Shown: one piece after another, positions 50,056 through 58,246 of the stretch
Layout of the letters: the number at the start of each line of letters is the position of its first letter
Position numbering within the stretch: the first letter of the stretch is position 1
DNA from: Blastocatellia bacterium
Lineage (GTDB): Bacteria; Acidobacteriota; Blastocatellia; Chloracidobacteriales; Chloracidobacteriaceae
Assembly: GCA_019695185.1 (NCBI GenBank)
Contig: JAIBAN010000049.1
Location: forward strand, 1 to 58,246
Direction of reading: 5' to 3'
Length of the DNA: 58,246 nucleotides
Notes under the pieces: generated by a model
What the model was told of the DNA's origin: nothing
Databases searched by the model: none
Seen by the model: only the letters and a program-made list of their open reading frames with translations
Position numbers and translations under genes: made by a program

Positions 50056-52263
50056 TCAGATATTCTCGTCCCGAAGCTGTTCTGCTACACAATCAGCCGT
50101 TCGCAGGGCCAGTGCCATCACAGTGAGGGTGGGCTGGTTAAGGGAAGAGACAAACACCGAGGCATCTGCCACAAACAGGTTTTTCACATCATGGGTTTGA
50201 CCAAACGGATTGACCACAGAGGTTTTCGGGTCGGTTCCCATCCGGCAGGTTCCGGCTGCATGCAACCCGCCTCCGGTTTCGGGGCCAGGCTGCGCCACTG
50301 TAATCATATCCGCACCGGCGAAATCCAGGAATTCCTGGGCCCGGTCAGACATGGCCTGCCATAAAGCCAAATCTTCATCGGAAAGTGAAAAAACGGTTTT
50401 GGCGGTGGGCCGATTCCATTCATCCCGACGCGCAGGGTCGAGCACCACCCGGTTTTTCGCCTGGGAAACGGTCGAACCGATGCCGTACAGGCGGACAGCC
50501 GCCGGATACCAACGGCGGATTTCCTCTTTGAAATCGGCTCCAAAGCCGGGCAGGGAAGCGGCAAAGGCAGGAAAAATTTCCGGACCACTCTGGGTCAGGA
50601 ACAAAAAGCCTCCGCCAAATGACTCCTTGGAGCTTTTTGAAAGATTGACAAAGCGGGGAATCACCCCATGTTCACCCGTACTGGGAGTGGTTTCCACCGG
50701 GGTCGCTTTGAACTGTTCGAGCAGGCCCTCCACCCGGACCCCCATACTTTCAGTCAGATAGGCTCCGACTAGGCCGCTCCGGTTGGCCAATCCGTGGCCA
50801 CCATCCGGAGCAGGTGACGAAAGCAGCAGTTTGGCCGTTTCAACCGGGGAAGCGGCCAGCACCACGGCGCGACCTGCAACGAATGTTTCTTTATGAGTCA
50901 GCCGGTCGGCAATCCGCACCCCGGCAATCCGTCCGTGCCGGTTGCAAACCAGTTCAAGCGCCACGGAATCGGGACGAATGCGAAGCTTTCCGGTTTCCAG
51001 CGCGGTTTGCGCCAATCCGGTAAAGGCGTCAAATTTGGCGCTGGTGTTACACCCTAAAAAACACCGTTCCGAAAAATGGCAGGCAGGCCGATTGCCCAAA
51101 ACCTTGGTTAAAATGGCTTTGCGGGCGGAAATCAGGCGAATACCAATCCGCCCCAACACGTCCTGCAAGGCCAGTTCACCTTTCCGCAGTGGCAAAGGGG
51201 GCAGAAAGACGCCATCCGGTTGTTGAATCAAGCCTGCGGGTGAACCACAGACCCCCATCAGTTTTTCGATTTCCTGGTAGTACGGGGCCAGTTCGGCATA
51301 GGCGAGCGGCCAGTCTTCGCCCTGCCCGGTTAAGGCGCGGGAGCGAAACTCAAAATCGCTGAACCGGAGGGCATGGCCGGTCCAATACAGTGTTTTCCCT
51401 CCGGCAACACGGGTCCGTTTGAGCCAGCTTTCCGGCACTTCCTGCCCAATCTGGTAGGGGGCGTTTCGTTCAGCCGTGAAATGGTCCGGTTCATAATATT
51501 CCCGATTGTTACGCCCAAGGCCGCGAAACGGCAGGTCTTCAGGGAAAACATCGTTTTGGAACTGCACCAACGGTTTGGGCAGAGGGCCAAATTCGAGCAC
51601 CTCAACCGGTATTCCGCGCATGGCCAGCCGGTATGCCACGGTCATGCCTGCCGCCCCGCCACCGACAACCAAAACCGGGGCCTCATTTTTGAGTTTTGCA
51701 TTGTTCGTTTTGAGTTTTGAATTTTGGGGTCCGGCTGATTGAAGTGGTGCTCCCCGGTGAATTGGTTGTTCCGGACCCTGAACCCTGAACCCTGAGCCCT
51801 GAACCCTGTCCATTGGATACCCCAGCCATTTCAGCCCGGCGCGGGTCGTAAACAGTTCATTGAGGGCGTCCAGTTTGCAGATTTTCAGGAAATTTTCGTG
51901 GTCACTGCCACGCACGGCTTCATGAAAGGCGTCCAGCAGTTTGTAGCGGTTCCCGGTTGAAAGGGTGTAAAAAGGCTCTTCCATAACATCGCGCACAAAC
52001 CGGTCACATTTTTTCAGTCCCGTTTGGTACAGCGCCAGCCAGCGGCGGTCGGTTCCAATGCGCTCCTCAACCATCCTGATAACGTTGGTCCCGTTGGCTC
52101 CCGGACTGTCCGCCGTGGCTGGCAAAATGGTTTCGGCTATGGCCGCCAGTGTTTTCCGCAATTCCTCCGGCAAGGGTTTGGCTGCCTGTCCGGCGGTCAG
52201 TCGAGGTAGAATGGGAGTGGCGGCAATGCTCAACGCGTAGCGCAGCCATTCACGGCGATTCAT
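50056..52263 (-). CDS. Fused gluconate 2-dehydrogenase subunit 3-like/GMC oxidoreductase
   Basis: The product has 735 residues. The N-terminus NRREWLRYALSIAATPI is a Tat-like signal. Residues about 30-150 resemble gluconate 2-dehydrogenase subunit 3 (LRKTLAAIAETILPATADSP). Residues about 152-193 are translated seven-base repeats (RVQGSGFRVQG, then NSKLKTNNAKLKNE). From about 195 a GMC flavoprotein begins: PVLVVGGGAAGMTVAYRLA binds FAD. The C-terminus has HAAGTCRMGTDPKTSVVNP and FVSSLNQPTLTVMALALRT. The two parts are usually separate adjacent genes of a membrane sugar or alcohol dehydrogenase. A cytochrome c subunit is not seen nearby. The substrate is unknown. Confidence 0.85.
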   Translation of the reverse strand: MNRREWLRYALSIAATPILPRLTAGQAAKPLPEELRKTLAAIAETILPATADSPGANGTNVIRMVEERIGTDRRWLALYQTGLKKCDRFVRDVMEEPFYTLSTGNRYKLLDAFHEAVRGSDHENFLKICKLDALNELFTTRAGLKWLGYPMDRVQGSGFRVQGPEQPIHRGAPLQSAGPQNSKLKTNNAKLKNEAPVLVVGGGAAGMTVAYRLAMRGIPVEVLEFGPLPKPLVQFQNDVFPEDLPFRGLGRNNREYYEPDHFTAERNAPYQIGQEVPESWLKRTRVAGGKTLYWTGHALRFSDFEFRSRALTGQGEDWPLAYAELAPYYQEIEKLMGVCGSPAGLIQQPDGVFLPPLPLRKGELALQDVLGRIGIRLISARKAILTKVLGNRPACHFSERCFLGCNTSAKFDAFTGLAQTALETGKLRIRPDSVALELVCNRHGRIAGVRIADRLTHKETFVAGRAVVLAASPVETAKLLLSSPAPDGGHGLANRSGLVGAYLTESMGVRVEGLLEQFKATPVETTPSTGEHGVIPRFVNLSKSSKESFGGGFLFLTQSGPEIFPAFAASLPGFGADFKEEIRRWYPAAVRLYGIGSTVSQAKNRVVLDPARRDEWNRPTAKTVFSLSDEDLALWQAMSDRAQEFLDFAGADMITVAQPGPETGGGLHAAGTCRMGTDPKTSVVNPFGQTHDVKNLFVADASVFVSSLNQPTLTVMALALRTADCVAEQLRDENI
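51685..51809. repeat. Heptamer repeat pair inside the GMC fusion gene
   Basis: TTTTGAG-type units at 51685-51733 and AACCCTG-type units at 51772-51809 lie inside the reading frame. They sit exactly at the junction of the two domains. On the coding strand the units read GGGTTCA and CAAAACT, which contain no stop codon. Confidence 0.9.
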
Positions 52264-52308
52264 TGGAAAACTCCTTATTTCACTTGTAATTTGCGGGTTA
52301 CCATGAAA

Positions 52309-52332
52309 ACTCAGTCCTCAGTCCTCAGTCCT
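52309..52332. repeat. GGACTGA heptamer array at the 3' end of the GT87-like gene
   Basis: Three inverted CTCAGTC units give, on the minus strand, GGACTGA repeats. They encode the last residues (GLRTED) and the TGA stop of the glycosyltransferase gene. No second arm is seen. Confidence 0.9.
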
Positions 52333-53756
52333 TTTTCAAGGAGCAGTGTCAGATAAAACCCTGCGTGGATGACCCCCAGCCGCCAAGGCTCCTCAATGCC
52401 GTCCCCCCGAATATAGACCCAGTAGGACAGCAGGCATAACGCCGAAAACACGACCCAGGTAAACCGGCGGGTGAGGGCGGCCAAAGGCAGAATCCAGACC
52501 AGATACCAGGGCATGACCGCCGAACTGAGAACCACCAGTCCACCCAAAACCCACAACCAGTTTTCGGCAAAATCCTGAGGGGAATGCACCGGACGCCGCC
52601 AGCGCCAGATGACCACGGCCAAAAACAGAAGTCCGCAGCACACCTTGGCTGGCAGGGACGGGTTGACGGTTGGCATTACGTTCAGCGCCAGCCAGCGAAA
52701 CAGTTCAAACAGGCCCGGATTGAAAACCCATTCCCTTGAGTAAACCGAAAATCCCTGAAACAGTGCTCCTCCGGCATCCAGAAACGGGGCATAACCACTC
52801 AGCACCACCAGAACAAAAGCCATCCAGCCGCGCCACCCCATTTTGCGCCAGACCAACGGCAAAAGCACCAACGGGGTCAGCTTGGCCAGTACCCCCAACG
52901 CAAGCCAGATACTTCCCTGGATTGGTTTTTCCCTGAGAAACATTCCCAACGCCAGCACGAGACATAAGGCCGGAATCGCATCGGCATGTGCCGAACCCGC
53001 GATTTCCTTGATGACCAGCGGGTTCCAGGCGTAAATGGCAACCGTCCAGACCGGCAGCCGCAACTCCTTGAGGACCCAGGCCAAAGCGGCACAAACTCCC
53101 AGGTCAGCGAGCAGTAACAGAAACTTGAAAACCAGCACGCTGCCCGGTGCCAAACGGTGGGAAAGGCGAAAGGTGCCTTGCAGGAGCGGGGGATAAATCG
53201 TCGGGATTTCCTTGTAATTGATATATTCCCACTCGTCCCGCCAGAAGTCGGAGGGGAACAAGCGTTCTTCCAACTGCGGGTCATTGGTCAAAACCGGTGA
53301 AGCATACGGTTCCAATTCAGCCGGAGCATACCGGTAAGGGTTGACCCCAACAGCCTGTTGGTGGCCGTCCCAGAGATAGCGCCAGACATCGTGGTCATAG
53401 AGTAAAAACCGGTCCCATACGACATTTTTCCCGGTCAGGTCAGCCTGAATTTTTTCCCAGGAAACGCCTTCACTGATTCCTGCCGGAAGCAAAAACAATC
53501 GTAATATCAGCCCGCTCACCAAAATCGCCCAAAGTGTCAGTTTGTTATGTTGGTTCCAGGTGGCACCTGCCACCGACCATAAGGCAATCCCATAACCAGC
53601 AAAGGCAAACCCGAAGACCGTCAGAAAACGGAACACACCGGTTTCACCCGGTTCGCTGTGCAGCCGAAAACCGCCCAGCCAACAGGCCCAGCCAAGACAT
53701 ATCAGGGCCGGCAACAGAACCCAGACACGAAAATTGGTTTGTGCAGAGGTCGGCAT
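52311..53756 (-). CDS. Polytopic glycosyltransferase, GT87-like
   Basis: The product has 481 residues from the ATG at 53756. The frame runs 27 codons further upstream without a better start. About 10-12 hydrophobic helices are present. The first large extracytoplasmic loop holds LLYDHDVWRYLWDGHQQAVG and VNPYRYAP, then YKEIPTIYPPLLQ. This pattern is typical of polyprenyl-phosphate-dependent GT-C mannosyltransferases of the GT87 group. Such enzymes add sugars to lipids or glycans on the outer face of the inner membrane. The C-terminus comes from a repeat array. Confidence 0.82.
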   Translation of the reverse strand: MPTSAQTNFRVWVLLPALICLGWACWLGGFRLHSEPGETGVFRFLTVFGFAFAGYGIALWSVAGATWNQHNKLTLWAILVSGLILRLFLLPAGISEGVSWEKIQADLTGKNVVWDRFLLYDHDVWRYLWDGHQQAVGVNPYRYAPAELEPYASPVLTNDPQLEERLFPSDFWRDEWEYINYKEIPTIYPPLLQGTFRLSHRLAPGSVLVFKFLLLLADLGVCAALAWVLKELRLPVWTVAIYAWNPLVIKEIAGSAHADAIPALCLVLALGMFLREKPIQGSIWLALGVLAKLTPLVLLPLVWRKMGWRGWMAFVLVVLSGYAPFLDAGGALFQGFSVYSREWVFNPGLFELFRWLALNVMPTVNPSLPAKVCCGLLFLAVVIWRWRRPVHSPQDFAENWLWVLGGLVVLSSAVMPWYLVWILPLAALTRRFTWVVFSALCLLSYWVYIRGDGIEEPWRLGVIHAGFYLTLLLEKGLRTED

Positions 53757-54101
53757 GGCGTATTTCCAGGAAAGTTTTGAAACCGGGTGAACCGGCCTGT
53801 TTTGGGTGAAATCGGAACATACCAGAAAGCTCGCCACCTGACATACCGGTGAGCCTGCTTCCTGTTTGCTGGAAATGTAAATTTAATTTTAATTTCTTTT
53901 TTAGGGGGAAAGTTTTTAATTTATGGTGTGCGGTCGATTGACAGGAGATTGGTGAAATTTGCTAAACATTTTTAGATCAATGCTTTACTTGGGTTTTTTA
54001 TGGTTCTGCAGGTTTGTTTTTTGGTTATGGCACAAGTGTTGCTTATAGAGAAGTCACAAAACAAATTAAACAAATTGCAGAATAGCGAAAGGAAAACCTG
54101 T
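53757..54101. other. Divergent AT-rich region with sigma-54 promoter
   Basis: This 345-bp stretch lies between the GT87-like gene (-) and the secreted protein gene (+). It contains AT-rich tracts at 53877-53925, a near-IHF site at 53975-53987 (GATCAA-N4-TTA) and a short inverted repeat CTAAA/TTTAG at 53962-53975. The sigma-54 promoter is at 54028-54043. No gene is seen. Confidence 0.5.
54028..54043 (+). promoter_or_regulatory. Sigma-54 (-24/-12) promoter
   Basis: TGGCACA-AGTG-TTGCT matches the consensus TGGCACR-N4-TTGCW at every fixed position. Transcription would start near 54054, about 48 nt before the ATG at 54102. Sigma-54 promoters need an AAA+ enhancer-binding activator, which is not encoded in this window. 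Confidence 0.75.
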
Positions 54102-54920
54102 ATGTTGAAGAATCAACTCAAACACATTATTGGAATCGTCGTCGGTGTCATGGCCGTGTTGTTTATGGTCGGCGGGGATTCTGCCACTGCCCAAACCCGT
54201 CCGGAAGTCGCCAAATATGCCAAGGTCTATATTGGGGCGGAAGGACTGCGCGTCACGACCCTGCGGGTTGGTCCGCGCGAGCGGAATGAATATCTGGTCG
54301 GTATTCGCGGAATTGACCATCCGTGGGATGGCAAAATCTTCGTCCATCGTTTCGAGGATGTCAGTTCCAGCTACCGCCAACGGTATGAATTTTCCATGCC
54401 GTATCACGGCCACACCTATACGACCATTATTTTACGAGGCGATAGCTACGGTGAAATTTACCTTGAAGGTGAGCGGAAGGAACGCACCATTTATCTGTCG
54501 GAAGAACTCTCCGACGAAGTTATTCCAGAACATTTTTTGACTGAATATTTGGAACAGCGCGACCGCAATGACCGGGCGGCCAGCCTGGAAATCGTGGTGG
54601 ACCCGGCCACCCTGCAACAGGTTTTGAAAGTGGCGGTTCCGGCTTTGCAGGCCGCCGTCACGACTCCCACCGGGCGCACAGCCACGGTGGTTCCAACGGT
54701 GCAAACGGTTGCGTACACGAAAACCACCCGTTCGACCACGACCTGTAAAAAGGCGGCTCCCAAGCGGAAAACCCAGACCGCGACGGTTTGCAAAACGACC
54801 CCGAAACGTCAGACCCAAACCGTTGAAGTAACGACGGACAACCGCCGGAATTCGGGTTCGGTTGACTTGCCGGGAGCTTCGCTAAAAGCCTTGGGGGTGG
54901 AGGTGAACATCAATCAGTAA
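54102..54920 (+). CDS. Secreted protein with basic Thr/Lys-rich tail
   Basis: The product has 272 residues from the ATG at 54102, with AAAGGA upstream. The signal peptide (IIGIVVGVMAVLFMVGGDSA) is cleaved near TAQ. A mature domain of about 165 residues is rich in beta strands (YAKVYIGAEGLRVTTLRVG, then YEFSMPYHGHTYTTIILRG). A low-complexity basic segment follows (TKTTRSTTTCKKAAPKRKTQ, then KTTPKRQTQTVEV) with two isolated Cys. No family is recognised. The basic Cys-bearing region could bind acidic polymers or form disulfides, but this is speculative. Confidence 0.78.
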   Translation: MLKNQLKHIIGIVVGVMAVLFMVGGDSATAQTRPEVAKYAKVYIGAEGLRVTTLRVGPRERNEYLVGIRGIDHPWDGKIFVHRFEDVSSSYRQRYEFSMPYHGHTYTTIILRGDSYGEIYLEGERKERTIYLSEELSDEVIPEHFLTEYLEQRDRNDRAASLEIVVDPATLQQVLKVAVPALQAAVTTPTGRTATVVPTVQTVAYTKTTRSTTTCKKAAPKRKTQTATVCKTTPKRQTQTVEVTTDNRRNSGSVDLPGASLKALGVEVNINQ

Positions 54921-54936
54921 ATCATTTCCAAATGAC

Positions 54937-55046
54937 CATTTGCGATTTGCGATTTTCAAGGCGGGTTACCCGATTTATTGAAATTTCCCTTACCAACCGA
55001 TTTGAAATTGGAAAACGGGAAATCGCAAATCGCAAATGGCAAATGG
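54937..55046. repeat. GCAAATC heptamer hairpin between convergent genes
   Basis: The left arm at 54937-54957 (CATTTGCGATTTGCGATTTT) faces the right arm at 55018-55046 (GCAAATC and GCAAATG units). The right arm lies directly next to the TAG stop of rsgA on the other strand. Confidence 0.9.
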
Positions 55047-55048
55047 CA

Positions 55049-56116
55049 CTACTTGTTCCTGAGCTTGTAGTGCTGTTTTTGATTTTGGTGAATTTTCTTC
55101 CACCGTTGTTTTTCCACCAACTGCGCCCGTTTATCCTGACGGCGCGTCACGTAATCCAATTCCTGTTTCATTTCCAGATAATTGTCATAACGGGCCTGGT
55201 CCAGCGATGCGTCCGCAAGTGCCTGTCGGATGGCGCAACCCGGCTCACTTTGGTGCTTGCAATCAGTGAAATAACAGTCACGGGCGAAAGCTTCAATGTC
55301 TTCAAACGTTTCTGAAATTCCCTGGTCGCCAACCCAAAGCTGCAACTCACGCATTCCGGGCGTGTCAATCACAATTGCTCCGGAGGGCGTGACAATCAGT
55401 TCACGGTTGGTGGTGGTATGTTTGCCCCGGTCATCGGAGGCGCGGACTTCGTTGGTTTTTTGGCGTTCGGTCCCCAATAACCGGTTGACGATACTGGATT
55501 TTCCCACTCCGGAAGAACCCAAGAGGGAAACGGTCTCGCCAGCTTTGAGAAAGGGTTGCAGGTGGTCGAGTCCTTCGTTGAATTTGGCGCTCAACGGAAG
55601 AATCGGAACCCCCAGTGCTACCGATTCCACTTCTGCCCGCCGGGCCTCAAGTTCCGCACAGAGGTCAGCTTTGTTGAGCAACACCACCGGGCGCGCGCCA
55701 CTTTCCCAGGCCATAATCAAATAGCGTTCAATTCGGCGGAGGTTAAAGTCGTTATCGAGGCCCGTGACCAGAAAAATCACGTCCACGTTGGCGGCGACCA
55801 CCTGTTCCTCGGTTTTGTTGCCGACCACCTTGCGGGAAAACTTGCTGGTGCGGGGCAGGACGTTTTGAATAATGGCTTTGTGCCCTGGGCGGTACTGAAT
55901 CACCACCCAATCACCCACCGCCGGCAAATCCTGCCGTTCCCAGGCTTCGAACCGCAGTTTTCCACTGATTTCGGCATGGGTTTCGCCGAAAGGTGTTTGC
56001 AACCAGTAACCTTTTTTGGTTTCAAGATACACCCGGCCAACCGAAAAACCTTCCTGGGCGAAGGGTTCAAAATGGCTCGCAAAGTGTGAATTCCATCCGT
56101 AGATTTCGAGTTTCAA
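55049..56116 (-). CDS. rsgA: Small ribosomal subunit biogenesis GTPase RsgA
   Basis: The product has 355 residues from a TTG at 56116, chosen because GGAGG stands 8 nt upstream. An ATG at 56188 in the same frame lacks such a site. RsgA is a circularly permuted GTPase that matures the 30S subunit. An N-terminal OB-fold precedes G4 (VLLNKADLC), G1 (LLGSSGVGKSSIVNRLLG) and G3 (VIDTPGMRELQLW). The zinc knuckle is CYFTDCKHQSEPGC. The C-terminal tail is basic (KQHYKLRNK). Confidence 0.94.
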   Translation of the reverse strand: MKLEIYGWNSHFASHFEPFAQEGFSVGRVYLETKKGYWLQTPFGETHAEISGKLRFEAWERQDLPAVGDWVVIQYRPGHKAIIQNVLPRTSKFSRKVVGNKTEEQVVAANVDVIFLVTGLDNDFNLRRIERYLIMAWESGARPVVLLNKADLCAELEARRAEVESVALGVPILPLSAKFNEGLDHLQPFLKAGETVSLLGSSGVGKSSIVNRLLGTERQKTNEVRASDDRGKHTTTNRELIVTPSGAIVIDTPGMRELQLWVGDQGISETFEDIEAFARDCYFTDCKHQSEPGCAIRQALADASLDQARYDNYLEMKQELDYVTRRQDKRAQLVEKQRWKKIHQNQKQHYKLRNK

Positions 56117-56379
56117 GCGAATTTCCTCCAAGCACAGCCCTCTTTCAACGCCTGTGTGGGGTAAAAGCGGGCGTGTGCAGTCGTACATCGTTCCCTTGCA
56201 TGCCTGAACCTGGCAGGCACACGACTCCTCGCTTTTTCAATTCACGTAACGCAATCATAGGCAACTCCGAAAAGATGGAATAAAAGGAAAACGTCCTATT
56301 GTACCTTGGCGGTCAAGTCCCTGGGGAGGGATTTTTCGTGCTGGTTGTAGTTTTCCAAAGGTTCGTGCATAGTTTTTGT

Positions 56380-58080
56380 ATGCCTCTTTTACCCAGTGAA
56401 AAACAAATCCGGCTTGTTTTGCCCCTGTTGTTGACGATTGTCACACTCGTTTTTGCCTATACTGTCAAAATTCGGGAGCCCTGGTTTGGAGTATTAAGTA
56501 TTGGCCATCACTCGTTCAATACCGGGACAACCTTGCGCTACACCCGTAATTGGTACCATGAAGGCATTTTCAAGCTAAACTTTCTCATGGTGGAAAACCC
56601 CAGGTCGGTTGAATTTCCAACCCTCAAAAGTCGAGCTCCCTACATTTCCTATCCGTCCGGTGGAATAGTTCCCATCTACGTTCTCAGCCTGCTCAGAGGG
56701 GAAGAACCAACCGTTGGATTAATTATGGGATATGATTTGGCCAATCATTACCTGCTTGCCTTGGTATTGCTGCTGCTGACTTTTCGGGTCATGTGTGGGG
56801 CGGGCTATCCGCTATTTGCAACGGCTGTGCTCTCGCTGATTCCGCCGTTGTTAGAGTTGTTGCTGCCTGGGCCCTTGTATTGGCACCAAAATGTGTTTTT
56901 TGTCGATCAGGCCGTGATGTTGCCGTTTGCGCTGTATATTTTGCTGGAACTCCTCCGCGATACTGAGGCAAAACCGGAACGGGCTGTGTTGGTATTGCAA
57001 CAGTTGGTTTTGGTGTGGGGCATTCTGAGTGATTGGTTGTTTGTCCTGCTTTTGGTCGCAACCTATCTCAAGCGACTGGTGAACCGGCAAATCGGAACCT
57101 CCCCCAAGGAAATCGTGGTTGGGACTGTGCGGTTTTCCCTCATGCCGATCCTGGCACTGGTTCCCTATCTTTATCAACTTGCCAGTCAGGATTTGTTCGG
57201 ATTGCTGAAAGAACGGTTTTTATTTCGGACTGGGGCAACCAATGCAGAGGTTCAATTTACCCAGAACTTCAGCAGTCTGTTTTGGGGCCAGTATATTCCG
57301 GAACAGTATGGAGCAATTGGGGTTTGGCTCATCTGGGGAACGTTGCTGTTCTGGTTGGGATTGGGGACCGCTTGGTATTTTGGAAAACGAACCGGCCTTC
57401 CCGTTCCAGCACGCTGGTTTTTACTGTGGGGATTGTCCGGCATGGTTCTGATACCGTGTTTTCTCCAGGTTTACATTTTTCGGAACCATTCGGCAATTCA
57501 TGATTTTAGCGCTCTCAAGTTCTCGCTGGTGATTTCGTTGTTTCCGTTTGTCTGGTTGCCATTACTGGCTTTTGAATTGTTCCGGACCAAAATAATGAGT
57601 TGGGGGGAAACCAAAGGCTGGTGGCAGCACCCCACCCTGCGCACACATGGGGAAAAGGGATTGTTGCTGCTACCGGTTGTTTGCACCCTGATATATCTTG
57701 GGTTGGTTCATGCACAATACCGGAGTATGTTTCCCGATCCATTTCCTGCTTGGATTCCGCTCAGTGCATTTATCCGGCAAAACGTGACAGAACGCGATAT
57801 TGTATTCTCACCGGATTTTGATGTGCCACAAAACCCGCCTCAGTTTCTTTCATTGACTATGAAGCGGGTTTACCCTGTGAATAGCCCCGGTGGGCTGAAA
57901 AAGATTGGATTGCAGCGATTGAAAAGTGATTTTTCCGCAGTGATTATTTTTAACAAACCACCAGGTCCAGAATGGCAACAATTCTTAGGCCGACCTCCTA
58001 ATATAAGCAGCGGGGATTTTTCGTTATATCGGTTTCCCCGCCGGTTTTTTGAGGAACCCCAACCCACCACTTCATCTTAA
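56380..58080 (+). CDS. Multi-spanning membrane protein, possible GT-C-type transferase
   Basis: The product has 566 residues. The ATG at 56380 is preferred because it opens the first hydrophobic helix after a short charged start. No strong ribosome binding site is visible. About ten transmembrane helices span residues 10-465, and a soluble C-terminal domain of about 90 residues follows. An early loop (GHHSFNTGTTLRYTRNWYHE, then AAPYISYPSG-like) resembles the first periplasmic loop of GT-C glycosyltransferases. There, acidic residues bind the sugar donor, but a clear Asp/Glu motif is missing. The function is uncertain. Confidence 0.65.
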   Translation: MPLLPSEKQIRLVLPLLLTIVTLVFAYTVKIREPWFGVLSIGHHSFNTGTTLRYTRNWYHEGIFKLNFLMVENPRSVEFPTLKSRAPYISYPSGGIVPIYVLSLLRGEEPTVGLIMGYDLANHYLLALVLLLLTFRVMCGAGYPLFATAVLSLIPPLLELLLPGPLYWHQNVFFVDQAVMLPFALYILLELLRDTEAKPERAVLVLQQLVLVWGILSDWLFVLLLVATYLKRLVNRQIGTSPKEIVVGTVRFSLMPILALVPYLYQLASQDLFGLLKERFLFRTGATNAEVQFTQNFSSLFWGQYIPEQYGAIGVWLIWGTLLFWLGLGTAWYFGKRTGLPVPARWFLLWGLSGMVLIPCFLQVYIFRNHSAIHDFSALKFSLVISLFPFVWLPLLAFELFRTKIMSWGETKGWWQHPTLRTHGEKGLLLLPVVCTLIYLGLVHAQYRSMFPDPFPAWIPLSAFIRQNVTERDIVFSPDFDVPQNPPQFLSLTMKRVYPVNSPGGLKKIGLQRLKSDFSAVIIFNKPPGPEWQQFLGRPPNISSGDFSLYRFPRRFFEEPQPTTSS

Positions 58081-58089
58081 ACAAACAAA

Positions 58090-58123
58090 AAGCCTGCTGA
58101 TTCATTGCGAATTCAGCAGGCTT
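58090..58123 (+). terminator. Hairpin after the membrane protein gene
   Basis: A perfect 11-bp stem AAGCCTGCTGA (58090-58100) with TCAGCAGGCTT (58113-58123) lies 9 bp after the stop. No T run follows, so it is terminator-like only. Confidence 0.65.
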
Positions 58124-58206
58124 AGCTCGACTTTGGCCATTTTTGATCTTTGAAAAAATGAATCAGGCAGAATAAGTTTGGGAAAACCTTTTGCGAAAGA
58201 GATCCT

Positions 58207-58246
58207 ATGCTGACCCTGCCTGAAGAATTCATGAACGTGATCGTCA
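58207..58246 (+). CDS. 5' end of a truncated gene, possibly a transposase
   Basis: An ATG with AAAGAG upstream opens MLTLPEEFMNVIV and runs off the window. The short sequence resembles the start of some DDE-type transposases, which often begin with a similar LPxxF segment. With 13 residues this is only a suggestion, and a terminal inverted repeat cannot be confirmed. Confidence 0.35.
   Translation, partial: MLTLPEEFMNVIV

Overview
The window looks like a chromosomal segment of a moderate-GC bacterium, most plausibly an Acidobacteriota-type lineage. The reasons are the gene order tuf-rpmG-trnW-secE-nusG-rplKAJL-rpoBC, a Cys-rich insertion in RpoB, a zinc-ribbon serine/threonine kinase, a DUF4388-type protein and very large soluble GAF kinases. 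The taxonomic call is an inference from content, not from a search. No prophage, CRISPR array or complete insertion sequence is visible. The last 40 bases may be the start of a transposase gene.

Layout. Positions 1-13019 (+) hold translation and transcription genes: the tuf 3' end, rpmG, tRNA-Trp, secE, nusG, rplK, rplA, rplJ, rplL, rpoB and rpoC, closed by a strong double hairpin terminator. Positions 13337-15020 carry two tandem paralogous lipoproteins. Positions 15212-23939 (+) hold aroC, def, a secreted alpha/beta hydrolase, three small unknowns, murA, a HIT protein, an OmpR-type regulator and a zinc-ribbon Ser/Thr kinase. A SprT-like metalloprotease gene (-) and a secreted protein (+) diverge near 25 kb, followed by hisG, hisD and mreB (+). 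Positions 29430-36154 (-) hold a probable lipoprotein, a two-gene operon ending in a lambda-R-like GH104 muramidase, rqcH, a PiT phosphate transporter and gmhA. bioD (+) converges on an FHA-GAF-HD-GYP protein (-). der, a small unknown and a 1637-residue multi-GAF hybrid kinase follow on +. Positions 46256-53756 (-) hold a zinc-finger anti-sigma factor and its ECF sigma factor, an orphan Cache/HAMP sensor, a DUF4388 protein, a fused gluconate-dehydrogenase-like/GMC oxidoreductase and a GT87-like membrane glycosyltransferase. The end holds a sigma-54-driven secreted basic protein (+), rsgA (-), a multi-spanning membrane protein (+) and a truncated CDS.

The most striking unexplained structure is a dispersed family of seven-base tandem repeats (GGACTGA, GAATTGA, GGGTTCA, TTTTTGA, GCAAATC and GGCTGAT classes). 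They mostly occur as facing inverted arms that would fold into long hairpins between genes. Several arrays begin at, or supply, the stop codon of the preceding gene. Two lie inside open reading frames, in the stop-free orientation. Secondary highlights are two close matches to sigma-54 (-24/-12) promoters with similar short leaders and near-IHF sites, internal hairpins dividing the ribosomal protein/RNA polymerase cluster, and an eight-cysteine insertion in RpoB.
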